DNA from: Acetothermia bacterium UBA3571
GTDB lineage: Bacteria; Bipolaricaulota; Bipolaricaulia; Bipolaricaulales; Bipolaricaulaceae
Reading direction: 5' to 3'
DNA: 22,882 nt
NCBI GenBank assembly: GCA_002375995.1
Contig: DFNI01000043.1
Coordinates: 1 to 22,882 of the forward strand
Numbering within the stretch: position 1 is the first letter of the stretch; the number at the start of each line of letters is the position of its first letter. Below the pieces are notes generated by a model. It was not told the origin of the DNA. It ran no database searches and saw only the letters and a program-made list of their open reading frames with translations. Shown piece after piece: positions 7,030 through 15,555 of the stretch. The translations under genes and the position numbers were made by a program.

Positions 7030-7043
7030 TGAACGGAGGCGCG

Positions 7044-7931
7044 GTGGATATACAGCAGTTCTTCAACGGCCTTACGTTGGGGAGCCTCTACGCCCTCATC
7101 GCCATCGGCTACACCATGGTCTACGGGATCCTCCGGCTCATCAACTTCGCCCACGGGGACATCTTCATGTTCGCCGGCTACTGGGTCTTCTTCGGATACT
7201 TCCTCTTCAAGCTCCCCTGGTGGGCGGCGGCGGTGCTCTCGGTGATCTTCACCGCCGCCATGGGATGGGCGATCGAGCGGGTAGCTTACCGCCCTTTGCG
7301 GAACGCCCCGCGAATCTCCCTCCTCATCACCGCCATCGGGATGTCCTTGCTTTTGGAACACATCATCATCGTCCTCCCCTGGGCCGGGGGGATTCAGAAG
7401 CAGTTCCCCCGCCCCGACTTCATGATCAGGATCTTCGAACTCGGTGGAGCTCGGATCCAAGCCGTCACCATATGGGTCCCGGTGATTGCGGCGGTGTGCC
7501 TTTTGGGCCTCCTCTACCTCCTTTACCGCACCAAGGTGGGGCGGGGGATGAGGGCCATCGCCACCGACATGGAGGCCACCGAGCTCATGGGGGCGGACAT
7601 CAACCGGATCATTTCCTACACCTTCATCGTGGGCTCGGCCCTGGCGGCGGTGGGCGGGATCCTGTGGGGGTGCCGTTACCCGGCACTGAGGTTCGATATC
7701 GGCATCATCCCCGGCTGGCGGGCGTTCACCGCCGCGGTGGTGGGGGGCATCGGCAACGTCATCGGGGCGATGATCGGGGGGTTCGTCCTGGGGATGGCGG
7801 AGATCATCTTCGTCGCTACCTTGCCGGCCTACTCCGGGTACCGGGACGCGGTGATCTTCGCGATCCTGATTCTTTTCCTCCTGGTCAAACCCACGGGGAT
7901 CATGGGTAAGCCGCTCAAGGAGAAGGTATGA
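7044..7931 (+). CDS. livH: Branched-chain amino-acid ABC transporter permease LivH
   Basis: 295-aa integral-membrane subunit, about eight hydrophobic segments, forming half of the translocation channel of a HAAT-type importer. Diagnostic stretches are NGLTLGSLYALIAIGYTMVY and LINFAHGDIFM at the N-terminus, and the cytoplasmic coupling loop GRGMRAIATDMEATELMG (EAA-like). A Gly-rich C-terminal half follows with AVVGGIGNVIGAMIGGFVLG and a final VKPTGIMGK. Start: GTG at 7044 with GGAGG 4 nt upstream. It overlaps livM by 4 bp (ATGA). Confidence 0.95.
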   Translation: MDIQQFFNGLTLGSLYALIAIGYTMVYGILRLINFAHGDIFMFAGYWVFFGYFLFKLPWWAAAVLSVIFTAAMGWAIERVAYRPLRNAPRISLLITAIGMSLLLEHIIIVLPWAGGIQKQFPRPDFMIRIFELGGARIQAVTIWVPVIAAVCLLGLLYLLYRTKVGRGMRAIATDMEATELMGADINRIISYTFIVGSALAAVGGILWGCRYPALRFDIGIIPGWRAFTAAVVGGIGNVIGAMIGGFVLGMAEIIFVATLPAYSGYRDAVIFAILILFLLVKPTGIMGKPLKEKV

Positions 7932-8944
7932 AGCTGAACCGAATCCTCACGTTACTCGCGTTGGCGGCCCTGTTCGGCTTCATCGCGTGGGGGAACAAGA
8001 ACCTGGATCCCTTCCTGTGGCAGGTCCTCAACTTCGGGGCAATATACGCCATCGCCGCCGTGGGCTACACCGTCATCAACGGGGTGACTGGCCAGTTCTC
8101 CCTGGGCCCCCACGGGTTCATGCTCCTGGGGGCTTACCTCGTGACGCTCCTCGTGCTCCCCCTCGACCAGAAACAGATAACCTGGTTGTTCCAACCTCTG
8201 GTCCCGCCGTTTTCCGAATTCACCCTGCCGTATTCTGGATTCATCCTGGCGTTAATCGGGGCAGGGGTGCTGGCTGCCCTCTCCAGCATCATCGTGGGAA
8301 TTCCGGCGCTGCGGGCCTTGAGGGGGGACTACCTTGCCATCGCTACCTTCGGATTTGGGGAAATCCTCTTCGTTTTGGCGGTGAACCTGATACCGCTTAC
8401 CAACGGGGCCATGGGGATTACCGGGATCCCGAAGTACACGAACCTGTGGTGGTCCATTGGGGCACTTGTGATCCTCACCTACGCTGCCATTCGCATCAAG
8501 AACTCAAGCTTCGGGAGGGCCTTGCGGGCTATCAAGGAGGACGAGCTCGCGGCCCAGTCCATGGGGATAAACGTCTTCTGGATGAAGCTCGTGGCCTTCA
8601 TCTTCAGCGCCTTCTGTGCCGGGGTGGCCGGGGGGCTTTATCCCACTCTAGTTGGCTCGGTAAGCCCTGATCCCTTCCGGTTCTTCATGACCTTCTATCT
8701 CCTCATCATCATCGTCCTCGGGGGGTTGGGAAGCATCACCGGAGCGGTGGTAATGGGGTTCGTGTTCGCCGCCCTGTTCGAGGGTCTGCGGTTCCTGGAC
8801 ACCGCCTTCGTTCCGGGGATGCGGATGGTGTTTTTCTCGGTGATGCTCATGTTGGTGATGCTCTTCTTCCGCCGGGGGCTCTTTGGGGAGTCGGAGTTCA
8901 CGTGGGACTGGATTCTGGGATTTTTCCGAAGGAGGAGGGCATGA
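7928..8944 (+). CDS. livM: Branched-chain amino-acid ABC transporter permease LivM
   Basis: 338-aa second permease subunit of the importer. Family marks are NFGAIYAIAAVGYTVINGVTGQFSLG near the N-terminus, LRGDYLAIATFGFGEI in the middle, the coupling loop FGRALRAIKEDELAAQSMGI, and VLGGLGSITGAVVMGFVFA near the C-terminus. An Arg-rich tail (FFRRRRA) ends the protein. It begins with hydrophobic segments after MKLNRI and has about ten in total. Start: ATG at 7928, overlapping the livH stop, with a GGAG 5-6 nt upstream inside livH. The stop overlaps the livG ATG. Confidence 0.95.
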   Translation: MKLNRILTLLALAALFGFIAWGNKNLDPFLWQVLNFGAIYAIAAVGYTVINGVTGQFSLGPHGFMLLGAYLVTLLVLPLDQKQITWLFQPLVPPFSEFTLPYSGFILALIGAGVLAALSSIIVGIPALRALRGDYLAIATFGFGEILFVLAVNLIPLTNGAMGITGIPKYTNLWWSIGALVILTYAAIRIKNSSFGRALRAIKEDELAAQSMGINVFWMKLVAFIFSAFCAGVAGGLYPTLVGSVSPDPFRFFMTFYLLIIIVLGGLGSITGAVVMGFVFAALFEGLRFLDTAFVPGMRMVFFSVMLMLVMLFFRRGLFGESEFTWDWILGFFRRRRA

Positions 8945-9726
8945 GCGGAAACGACGTGATCCTCTCCATGCAGAACCTCACCATGAAGTTCGGGGGTCTT
9001 GTGGCGGTGAACGACTTCTCCATGGACATCCACAAGGGTGAGCTCGTGGGGCTCATTGGCCCCAACGGTGCAGGGAAAACCACGATTTTCAACATGATCA
9101 CCGGCCACTACACCCCCACCTCCGGGAAGATCATCTTCGAGGGGCGGGATATCACCGGCCTTCCGCCCCACAAAGTGGCCCTCCTTGGGATCTCCCGCAC
9201 CTTCCAGAACATCCGCCTCTGCCGAACCATGTCTGCCCTGGACAATGTCCTTATCTCCTTCCACCCCCACGTCAAAAACCCCTTCTTCGGGGCGATCGTC
9301 CCCATCTTCGGGTACTTCCGGGTGGAGCGGGAGATGCGCCGGCGGGGGATGGAGCTTCTGGAGCGGTTGGGCCTGGAGAAGTGGGCCAAGGAACCAGCGG
9401 GTTCGCTTCCGTACGGGCTTCAGCGGCGACTGGAGATCGCTCGGGCCCTGGCCACGGAACCGCGGCTGCTCCTCCTGGATGAGCCCGCGGCGGGGATGAA
9501 CCCCGCCGAAGCCGCCGACCTCATGGACTTCATCCGGGGGATCCGCCAGGAGTTCGGGCTCACCATCTTCCTCATCGAACACGTGATGCAGGTGGTCATG
9601 GGGATATGTCCCCGGATCCGGGTGATAGACTTCGGAGTCTCCATCGCCGAGGGGACGCCCGAGGAGATAAAGTCGAACCCCAAGGTGATCGAGGCCTATC
9701 TGGGGGAGGAGGAACTCGGTGCTTGA
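8941..9726 (+). CDS. livG: Branched-chain amino-acid ABC transporter ATP-binding protein LivG
   Basis: One of the two ATPases powering the importer. In 261 aa: Walker A GPNGAGKTT (residues 40-48), FEGRDITGLPPHKVA and GISRTFQNIRLC (Q-loop region), the signature LPYGLQRRLEIARAL (about 156-170), Walker B LLLLDEPAAGMNP, and the switch His in IEHVMQVVMGIC. LPYG in place of LSGG is common among LivG proteins. Start: ATG at 8941 (MSGNDVILSM), overlapping the livM stop by 4 bp. The longer in-frame start at 8902 would lie inside livM. The C-terminal EGTPEEIKSNPKVIEAYLG is typical. Confidence 0.95.
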   Translation: MSGNDVILSMQNLTMKFGGLVAVNDFSMDIHKGELVGLIGPNGAGKTTIFNMITGHYTPTSGKIIFEGRDITGLPPHKVALLGISRTFQNIRLCRTMSALDNVLISFHPHVKNPFFGAIVPIFGYFRVEREMRRRGMELLERLGLEKWAKEPAGSLPYGLQRRLEIARALATEPRLLLLDEPAAGMNPAEAADLMDFIRGIRQEFGLTIFLIEHVMQVVMGICPRIRVIDFGVSIAEGTPEEIKSNPKVIEAYLGEEELGA

Positions 9727-10423
9727 GGTGAAGGATCTGCACGTCTACTACGGAGGCATCCACGCCCTGCAGGGGATCTCCATCTCGGTCCCGGAAGGAA
9801 GCGTCGTGACCCTGCTCGGGGCGAACGGGGCGGGGAAGACCACTACATTGCGGACCATCATGGGGCTGGTGCGGCCGAGGGTGGGGGAGATCACCTATCG
9901 GGGAAAACCTATCGTGGGGCTTCGGACCAGCCGGATAGTGCGCATGGGGATCGTGATGTGTCCGGAAGGGCGCAGGATATTTCCCGACCTCACGGTGTGG
10001 GAGAACCTCCTCATGGGATGCTACGCCCGTACCGACCCCGAGATCGAACGGGACCTGGAATGGGTGTTCAGCCTCTTCCCACGCCTCAAGGAGCGGCGAC
10101 GGCAGGCCGGGGGGACACTGTCGGGAGGGGAGCAGCAAATGCTGGCCGTGGCCCGGGCCCTGATGGCAAAACCCACTCTCCTGCTTCTGGACGAGCCCTC
10201 TTTGGGCCTCGCTCCGGTCCTCATCACCGAGCTCTACAACGCCTTCCGCCAGATCCACCAGGAAGGCCGCACCATCCTCTTGGTAGAGCAGAACGCTCGC
10301 GCTGCCCTCTCCATCGCCGAATATGGGTACGTGCTCGAGACGGGGCGGATCGTGGCTGAGGGCCCCAAGGACGAGCTCGTGAGCTCCGATCTCGTCCGCA
10401 AGGCCTATCTGGGCATCGGCTGA
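9719..10423 (+). CDS. livF: Branched-chain amino-acid ABC transporter ATP-binding protein LivF
   Basis: Second ATPase of the importer, 234 aa and normal for LivF. Opens VLEVKDLHVYYGGIHAL. Walker A is GANGAGKTT (34-42), the Q-loop region holds CPEGRRIFPDLTVWENL, the signature is LSGGEQQMLAVARAL, Walker B is LLLLDEPSLGLAP, and the switch segment is LLVEQNARAAL. Start: GTG at 9719, overlapping the livG end by 8 bp with GGAGGAGG upstream at suitable spacing. It is the last transporter gene; 16 bp separate it from the HD-domain gene. Confidence 0.95.
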   Translation: MLEVKDLHVYYGGIHALQGISISVPEGSVVTLLGANGAGKTTTLRTIMGLVRPRVGEITYRGKPIVGLRTSRIVRMGIVMCPEGRRIFPDLTVWENLLMGCYARTDPEIERDLEWVFSLFPRLKERRRQAGGTLSGGEQQMLAVARALMAKPTLLLLDEPSLGLAPVLITELYNAFRQIHQEGRTILLVEQNARAALSIAEYGYVLETGRIVAEGPKDELVSSDLVRKAYLGIG

Positions 10424-10439
10424 AGTCTCGGTCGCCGTC

Positions 10440-11003
10440 TTGAGTAACGCGGGCCTTCTTAACTTAGTAAGGGATATGGGCGCTCATGACCGGGGACATG
10501 TGGAGAGAGTAGCCCGCCTGGCGCGCTATATAGCCCAACGGGAAGGAGCGGATCTGGAAGTGGTGACCGTGGCGGCGAAGTTGCACGATATGGCGAGAGA
10601 CGGACCGGACCACGCCCGCCGGGGCGCGGAGATCGCAAGGGGGGTTCTGCGAAGCCAAGGATATGAAGAGGAATTCATCGAGCGTGTAGCCCATTGCATC
10701 GAGGCCCACTCCTTTTCCGGCGGGGTGGAACCGCGGACCCTGGAAGCAAGGGTGCTCAGCGACGCCGACAAGCTCGATGCCATGGGCGCCATCGGCGTAG
10801 CCAGGGCTTTTCTCTACTCGGGGAAAGTGGGGCGTTCCCTGGAGGACACCCTCCGCCATTTCGAGGAGAAGCTCCTAGGGCTCTACGATCTTTTGTACAC
10901 CGAGGCCGCGAGAGAACTGGGGCACGAACGCCACAAGTTCCTCGTGGAATTTTACCAACGCCTGCGGGAGGAACTCTTCTCGGATCCGGGAGATATAAAC
11001 TAA
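10440..11003 (+). CDS. HD-domain phosphohydrolase, uncharacterised
   Basis: 187-aa protein of the HD superfamily (YedJ-like). Metal-binding residues are in GAHDRGHVERVARLA (first His), AAKLHDMARD (the HD pair), a central HCIEAHSFSGG, and LSDADKLDAMGAIG (last Asp). Such proteins are usually metal-dependent phosphohydrolases, often on nucleotides, but the substrate is not known. Start: TTG at 10440 gives the helix LLNLVRDM before the domain but has no clear ribosome-binding site. An internal ATG at 10476, with AAGGG close upstream, is the alternative and would keep the whole domain. It follows livF by 16 bp and a terminator follows its stop, so it is probably the last gene of the liv operon. 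A link to amino-acid uptake is not evident. Confidence 0.85.
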   Translation: MSNAGLLNLVRDMGAHDRGHVERVARLARYIAQREGADLEVVTVAAKLHDMARDGPDHARRGAEIARGVLRSQGYEEEFIERVAHCIEAHSFSGGVEPRTLEARVLSDADKLDAMGAIGVARAFLYSGKVGRSLEDTLRHFEEKLLGLYDLLYTEAARELGHERHKFLVEFYQRLREELFSDPGDIN

Positions 11004-11029
11004 CGCCGTCTCCGGAAGACGGCGCTTTT
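11004..11029 (+). terminator. Intrinsic terminator of the liv-HD operon
   Basis: CGCCGTCT (11004-11011) pairs with AGACGGCG (11017-11024) around a 5-nt loop, followed by CTTTT. The hairpin starts directly after the HD gene stop. On the minus strand it is followed by TTAGTTTATAT, so it may also act weakly on the converging priA transcript. Confidence 0.8.
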
Positions 11030-11223
11030 GGGACGCCTTGATAGGTTTTAGGCCTTATAGCGCGGCACAGGTGACAAGATCGACAACTAGAACTGAAACT
11101 CCATGAAATTCAAATCCCCATTCCCGACCACCGCTTGGGGAGCAAGTTGACCACAGGGGCATCCGTTTTTGCACATCGAACTTAGCACTTATTCTTATAA
11201 GCTTGGCTTTCTCCTCCTTCCGT
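11030..11223. other. Gene-free spacer between convergent transcripts
   Basis: About 190 bp between the liv-HD terminator and the priA stop. It is visibly richer in A and T than its surroundings. I see no tRNA, no convincing coding sequence, no repeat and no strong second terminator. On the minus strand a 48-codon open stretch continues beyond the priA stop in another frame, but it has no recognisable domain and no ATG until well inside. It could be a decayed gene or element end; this is speculative. Confidence 0.5.
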
Positions 11224-13317
11224 TCAGCCGATCCAGTTGGGCGAGGGATCCACCTTTGTTGCCGCGGGAAATTCAGGCAAAACGCTCCGGATCCGCCCAA
11301 GTACCCCCTCGTCCCCCCGGACCAACACTTGATAGCGAGGCACCCCCCGCAGGGGAAGGAGCCGCGCCGGGCCGAGGACCTCCAACCCCGTCTTCCCCAG
11401 AGCTTCCGCGTACCTGCCCGCTAGCTTCTCCGCCCGCTTCCCTTCCACCAAAATCCGTACCAATTGCGCGAAAGGGGGATACCGGAGCTCCCGACGGAAA
11501 GAGATCTCGTCGTTGTACAGGGCCCTATAGTCCCCCCGCAAGGCGTGGGAGATGGCGTAGTGATCAGGGTTGTTGGTTTGCACGATCACCTCTCCCTTCC
11601 TTTCCCCCCTCCCCGCCCTTCCGGCCGCGGCCACGATCAGCTGGAAGGTACGTTCCCCGGCACGGAAATCCGGAGCAGAAAGCAACCCGTCGGCGTTGAT
11701 TATACCCACCAAACTTATCCCCGGAAAATCGAGGCCCTTTCCCACCATCTGGGTCCCCACCAAAATATCCACCCGCCCCTCCGCCAACGCCGCCAGGATT
11801 TCGGCTCGCCTCGCGGCCGTCTCCGAGTCCAGGCGTTCCACCCGTGCCCGGGGAAAAAGCCTCTTCGCCTCGTACTCCACCCGCTCCGTCCCCACGCCAA
11901 AGAGCCGGAACCGCTGCCCCCCACAGCGGGGACACCGAGGCCGGGGGTATGCCGCCCCGCAAGCGTGGCAGCGGAACGTCCTCTCCTCGAGATGAAACAC
12001 CAGCGCCACCTCGCACCGCCCACACCGGAGCACCGCGCCACAGTCCCGACAAGAGGCCCCGGTGAAGAAGCCTGTGCGGTTGAGGAAAAGGAGGACTTGG
12101 CCCCCTGCATCGAGATGGCGTTCCATCGCGTCCCGCAAAGGCTCCGTGATCACCTCGTCCGGCCCCAGGGGAACGGCCCGCACCTCGGGCGGCTCCCCCA
12201 CCACCCGCTGGGGAAGCTCCAAAAGCGCGTATTCGCCGCGTTCTGCCCGGAAGAAGCTCTCCACGCTGGGGGTGGCGGAACCCAAAAGGAGCGTCGCCCC
12301 CTCCCGCGCGGCCCGGAGTTCCCCCACTTCCCGGGCGTGGTAGTGGGGTGCCATCTCCTCCTGCTTGTAGGCAGGCTCGTGTTCCTCGTCCAGGATGATG
12401 AGCCGGAGGCTACCGAAAGGGAGAAATACAGCAGAACGCGTGCCCACCGCAGCGTGGACCCTTCCCCGGAGCACGTCCTCCCAAGTGCGCCACCGCTCCC
12501 CGGGCGGCATGTCGCCGAAATAAAGCCGAAGCGAGGGTTCCCGCGAGGCCAGGGCGTTCTGGGCGCGGGCCCAGAGCTGTGGGAGGAGGGACACCTCGGG
12601 CTCCAAAAGGATCACACCTCCGCCCGCCTCCAGGGCAGCCCTCGCCGCTCCCAGGTACACCTCCGTCTTCCCCGCAGCCGGGGGGCCGAAAAGGAGGTAC
12701 TTTTTGCCCTGTCCCAACCCCGCGGTGATGGCCTCCAAAGCACGCTCCTGGTGGGGGGTGAGGCGCAAGGATTTGGCTTTTTCGCGGAAGGGGAAGGAAA
12801 ATGGCAGGGATTCGGGCCGCAGAAGCCCTTTTTCGACCAGCGCGCGCACCGGTGCCCCCGAAACCCCGGCCTCGGCCTTAAGCGCCGCCTCTTCCACCGG
12901 GCCCGCCAACGCCCGCTCCAAGACCCTTGCCTGGGCTGGAGCACGCTTCGCGAGCTCTTCCAGGGCCCGGCGGGCCTCCTGGAGCGGCACCCCCAAGACC
13001 AGGCGTCGGGGCCGCGGACGCGCCTTCCGGGGAAGGGAACGCTCCAGGGCCATGCCCAACGATACGAAGTAGCGGCGGGAGAGCTCCTCCAAAAGCGGAA
13101 GTTCCCAGTAAGGAACTACGAGGCCTAAGTCCTCCAGGACAGGCTGTAGGGGGCCGGTATGCTCGGGTTCCTCCCGCAGGGCTACCACGATCCCGAAGAG
13201 AAACCGCTTTCCGAGCCGCACGCGCACCCGGTGGCCCACACCCAGCTGCATCCCCTCGGGGACCTGGTAGTCGAAGGGGGCGATCTTGGGAACGGGCAGG
13301 GCCACCTTGGCGATCAT
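11224..13317 (-). CDS. priA: Primosomal protein N' (replication-restart helicase PriA)
   Basis: 3'-5' superfamily 2 DNA helicase that reloads the replisome at stalled forks. In 697 aa: the N-terminal DNA 3'-end-binding domain (VALPVPKIAPFDYQVP, then GHRVRVRLGKRFLFGIVV), Walker A GPPAAGKT (211-218), Walker B DEEH (310-313), and LLLGSATPSVESF. A zinc module follows with eight Cys in four CxxC pairs (423/426, 432/435, 450/453, 462/465). Helicase motifs GTQMVGKGLDFPG and AAGRAGRGERKGEV and the C-terminal ISFRRELRYPPFAQL complete it. All are present, so it should be active. Walker A has GPPAAGKT where many homologues have a GVTGSGKT-like sequence; it still fits GxxxxGKT. ATG at 13317 overlaps the MBL gene stop by 4 bp. 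Confidence 0.97.
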   Translation of the reverse strand: MIAKVALPVPKIAPFDYQVPEGMQLGVGHRVRVRLGKRFLFGIVVALREEPEHTGPLQPVLEDLGLVVPYWELPLLEELSRRYFVSLGMALERSLPRKARPRPRRLVLGVPLQEARRALEELAKRAPAQARVLERALAGPVEEAALKAEAGVSGAPVRALVEKGLLRPESLPFSFPFREKAKSLRLTPHQERALEAITAGLGQGKKYLLFGPPAAGKTEVYLGAARAALEAGGGVILLEPEVSLLPQLWARAQNALASREPSLRLYFGDMPPGERWRTWEDVLRGRVHAAVGTRSAVFLPFGSLRLIILDEEHEPAYKQEEMAPHYHAREVGELRAAREGATLLLGSATPSVESFFRAERGEYALLELPQRVVGEPPEVRAVPLGPDEVITEPLRDAMERHLDAGGQVLLFLNRTGFFTGASCRDCGAVLRCGRCEVALVFHLEERTFRCHACGAAYPRPRCPRCGGQRFRLFGVGTERVEYEAKRLFPRARVERLDSETAARRAEILAALAEGRVDILVGTQMVGKGLDFPGISLVGIINADGLLSAPDFRAGERTFQLIVAAAGRAGRGERKGEVIVQTNNPDHYAISHALRGDYRALYNDEISFRRELRYPPFAQLVRILVEGKRAEKLAGRYAEALGKTGLEVLGPARLLPLRGVPRYQVLVRGDEGVLGRIRSVLPEFPAATKVDPSPNWIG

Positions 13318-14210
13318 TTCCCACGGCGGGAAAGGTACACCAGCACCCCGCGGATGTTCATGGCGAGCTCCCCCATATCCCGATCACCGCTATAGGCGTA
13401 GGCCGTTACCTCCGGATCGGAAAGGAGCTTTGCCAACGCTTCCTCTTCGCTTGTTTCAGAATTCCTGGCCGCTTCGATCTTTTGCACCCACCACTCAAGG
13501 AACCCCATATACTTATGTAGGAGCCTTTCGGGGACTTCTCCGGGGCCGAAATGGGTGTAGAAGAGGCGTTTGGGCTGCAAGCGCGCAAGCCGCTTTAAGC
13601 TCTCCAGCGCTCGTTCCAAGTGAAAGCCCGGGGGAGGAGTGGTGGGATATAGTTTTCCCTGGAGGTAAAGACCAGCGGCATCTCCGGTGAAGAGCTCACC
13701 GGTTTCGGGGAGGAAGAAGCAAAGGTGATGGGGCGCGTGGCCCGGAGTAGGGACCGCCCATATCCTTACATCCCCCACCCGAAACATCTTCTCATCGCCC
13801 ACGGGCTCGATCCTTCCCCGCGGCACGGGCTCCGCTGTCCCATATAGGGGAAAACGTTCCCCCACCGCTTCCTTAACCGAGGCGAGGAGCTTCGCGGGAT
13901 CCACCAGGTGTTTTGCCCCCCGTTCGTGAACCACCACCACGGCCTCCGGAAGCTCCCGCACCAGGACCCCCGCGCCGCCCCCGTGATCGAGGTGTATGTG
14001 GGTAAGGAAGATCTTCCGCACCGCTTGCCGAGCGATACCCAAGGCATCCAGCGCTTTCAGGACCGCGGGAGCCGCCAAGGAGGTCCCGGTCTCCACCAAT
14101 GCCGCCTCATCCCCACTCCGCAGGATATAGACCCCACCGAAGTGGGGAACCCCGAACTGATCCGTGTCTAAAAGCCAAAGGCCTTCTCGTAATTCCCTCA
14201 GCTTTTCCAT
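13314..14210 (-). CDS. MBL-fold metallo-hydrolase
   Basis: 298-aa metallo-beta-lactamase-fold protein with a full dinuclear zinc site: THIHLDH (His71, His73, Asp75, His76), TPGHAPHHL (third His ligand), LFTGDAAG (bridging Asp) and YTHFGP (last His). The fold class includes glyoxalase II-like and lactonase-like hydrolases; nothing here fixes the substrate. Start: ATG at 14210 (MEKLRELREGLWLLDTD) gives the expected beginning of the fold. An open frame up to 14318 would run into the permease gene and adds an unconserved basic/Ser-rich tail. The ribosome-binding site is weak. It overlaps priA by 4 bp and lies 52 bp after the second permease. Confidence 0.88.
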   Translation of the reverse strand: MEKLRELREGLWLLDTDQFGVPHFGGVYILRSGDEAALVETGTSLAAPAVLKALDALGIARQAVRKIFLTHIHLDHGGGAGVLVRELPEAVVVVHERGAKHLVDPAKLLASVKEAVGERFPLYGTAEPVPRGRIEPVGDEKMFRVGDVRIWAVPTPGHAPHHLCFFLPETGELFTGDAAGLYLQGKLYPTTPPPGFHLERALESLKRLARLQPKRLFYTHFGPGEVPERLLHKYMGFLEWWVQKIEAARNSETSEEEALAKLLSDPEVTAYAYSGDRDMGELAMNIRGVLVYLSRRGK

Positions 14211-14262
14211 CTCGCTGGCCAGTTTACCGGGTGCCCGCAAAAGAGGCCACGCAAAAACCTTC

Positions 14263-15555
14263 TTACAAGAACCAGCCGGTCCCGATCCCCAAGATGAGGA
14301 AGAGCGTTCCCAAGACACAGCTCAAAAAGGCCACCAAGGTGGCGGATGACATCCAGCGCCGAGACGAGATGGGGTGTGGAGTGCGTTCCGAAACCGAGAT
14401 CACCACCACGTTGGCCGTGGCCCCGATGGGGGTAGCGTTCCCCCCAAAGCCCACCCCCAGGGCCAATGCCCACCAAAGGGGCGTGATGGAAGCCCCTTGA
14501 GCGCCCATGGCTTTGATCACCGGCACCATGGCGATGGTGAAGGGTATGTTGTCCACCACCGCCGACATCAACGCGCTTATCCAGAGGATCGCCACCGAGG
14601 CGATGAGGATCCCCGAGCGGGCGACGATGCCCAACTCTTGCGAGATCAACCCCAGCACCCCCGCGGACTCCAGCCCCCCCACCACGATGAACAGCCCAAT
14701 AAAAAAGAGCAACACATCCCAGTGGATGAAGTTCATCACCTCGTCCACCTTGGGACGCACCCAAAGGAGGCCCACTGCGGCGCCGATGAGGGCCACAAGC
14801 CCAGGGGGGAACTGGAGCGGTTCATGGACGAAATAGAGGAGAACCGTGAACCCCAGCACCCAAAACATCTTGCGCATGGTGAGGGGATCCACCAACGCCC
14901 TCCGGGCGTCCAAGCGCTCCAGGTTCTCCAGGTTTTCCGGCTCCTTCCGCAGTTCCCGCCGGAAAACCAGGGGAAAGAAAGCGGTGGAGACGAAAAGAAC
15001 CGTAAGGACCACCGGGCCGAGGCGTGTGAGGAAGGCGTTGAAAGAGAGCCCGGCCGCCGAGCCGATGATAATGTTGGGGGGATCTCCTACCAACGTAGCC
15101 ACCCCCCCGATATTGGAGAGGACCGCCTCTCCCAAGAGGAAGGGGATGGGGTTTACCCCGAGGACTTCGGCGATGGACACGGTGACCGGGGCCACGATCA
15201 CCACCGTGGTCACGTTATCGAGTACGGTGGAAACCAACGCCGTGAACCACGAAAGCCCGAGGAATAACAACCAAGGGCGCCCCCGGCTTACTCGGGAAAG
15301 CCGGATGGCGAAGTATTGGAAGGCGCCGGTGGGCTGGATGATCCCCACGATGATCATCATCCCCAAAAGGAGCCCTATCGTGTTGAAATCCACTGCCTCC
15401 ATGGCCAGGTCGAAATCGTAAAAGCCAAGGGCAATCCCCGCGGTGATCATGGCCACCGCCCCGGCCAGTGCGGCGATGGTCCGGTGAACTTTTCCGGAGA
15501 AGATAAGGGCATATGTGGCGAGGAAGATGATCCCGGCGGAGAGGGCGGGGATCAT
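14263..15555 (-). CDS. ArsB/NhaD-type ion permease (IT superfamily), downstream paralogue
   Basis: 430-aa polytopic membrane protein with about 11-12 hydrophobic segments and the inverted-repeat architecture of the ion transporter superfamily (ArsB, NhaD, SLC13). Repeat-1 marks: LDNVTTVVIVAPVTVSI and VGDPPNIIIGSAAGLSF. Repeat-2 marks: AVVDNIPFTIAMVPVI, FGGNATPIGATANVVVISVSER. The paired Asn residues in these re-entrant motifs (GDPPN and GGN...TAN) are intact, unlike in its neighbour. The cargo (arsenite, Na+/H+, dicarboxylate or other) cannot be decided. Start: ATG at 15555 (MIPALSAGIIFLATYALIFSG), overlapping the stop of the preceding paralogue by 4 bp. The longer open frame to 15645 lies inside that gene. 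Confidence 0.9.
   Translation of the reverse strand: MIPALSAGIIFLATYALIFSGKVHRTIAALAGAVAMITAGIALGFYDFDLAMEAVDFNTIGLLLGMMIIVGIIQPTGAFQYFAIRLSRVSRGRPWLLFLGLSWFTALVSTVLDNVTTVVIVAPVTVSIAEVLGVNPIPFLLGEAVLSNIGGVATLVGDPPNIIIGSAAGLSFNAFLTRLGPVVLTVLFVSTAFFPLVFRRELRKEPENLENLERLDARRALVDPLTMRKMFWVLGFTVLLYFVHEPLQFPPGLVALIGAAVGLLWVRPKVDEVMNFIHWDVLLFFIGLFIVVGGLESAGVLGLISQELGIVARSGILIASVAILWISALMSAVVDNIPFTIAMVPVIKAMGAQGASITPLWWALALGVGFGGNATPIGATANVVVISVSERTPHPISSRRWMSSATLVAFLSCVLGTLFLILGIGTGWFL

Noticed and set aside
9403..9450. LivG signature reads LPYGLQ instead of LSGGQ, suspected loss of function
   Set aside because: LPYG followed by QRRLEIARAL is a common form in LivG proteins; other ATPase motifs are intact.
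12660..12690. PriA Walker A GPPAAGKT, suspected inactive
   Set aside because: It still satisfies GxxxxGKT and the DEEH box and all helicase motifs are present.
11464..13128. 554-codon open frame on the plus strand opposite priA
   Set aside because: Antisense to conserved PriA motifs including the zinc module; no recognisable protein family.
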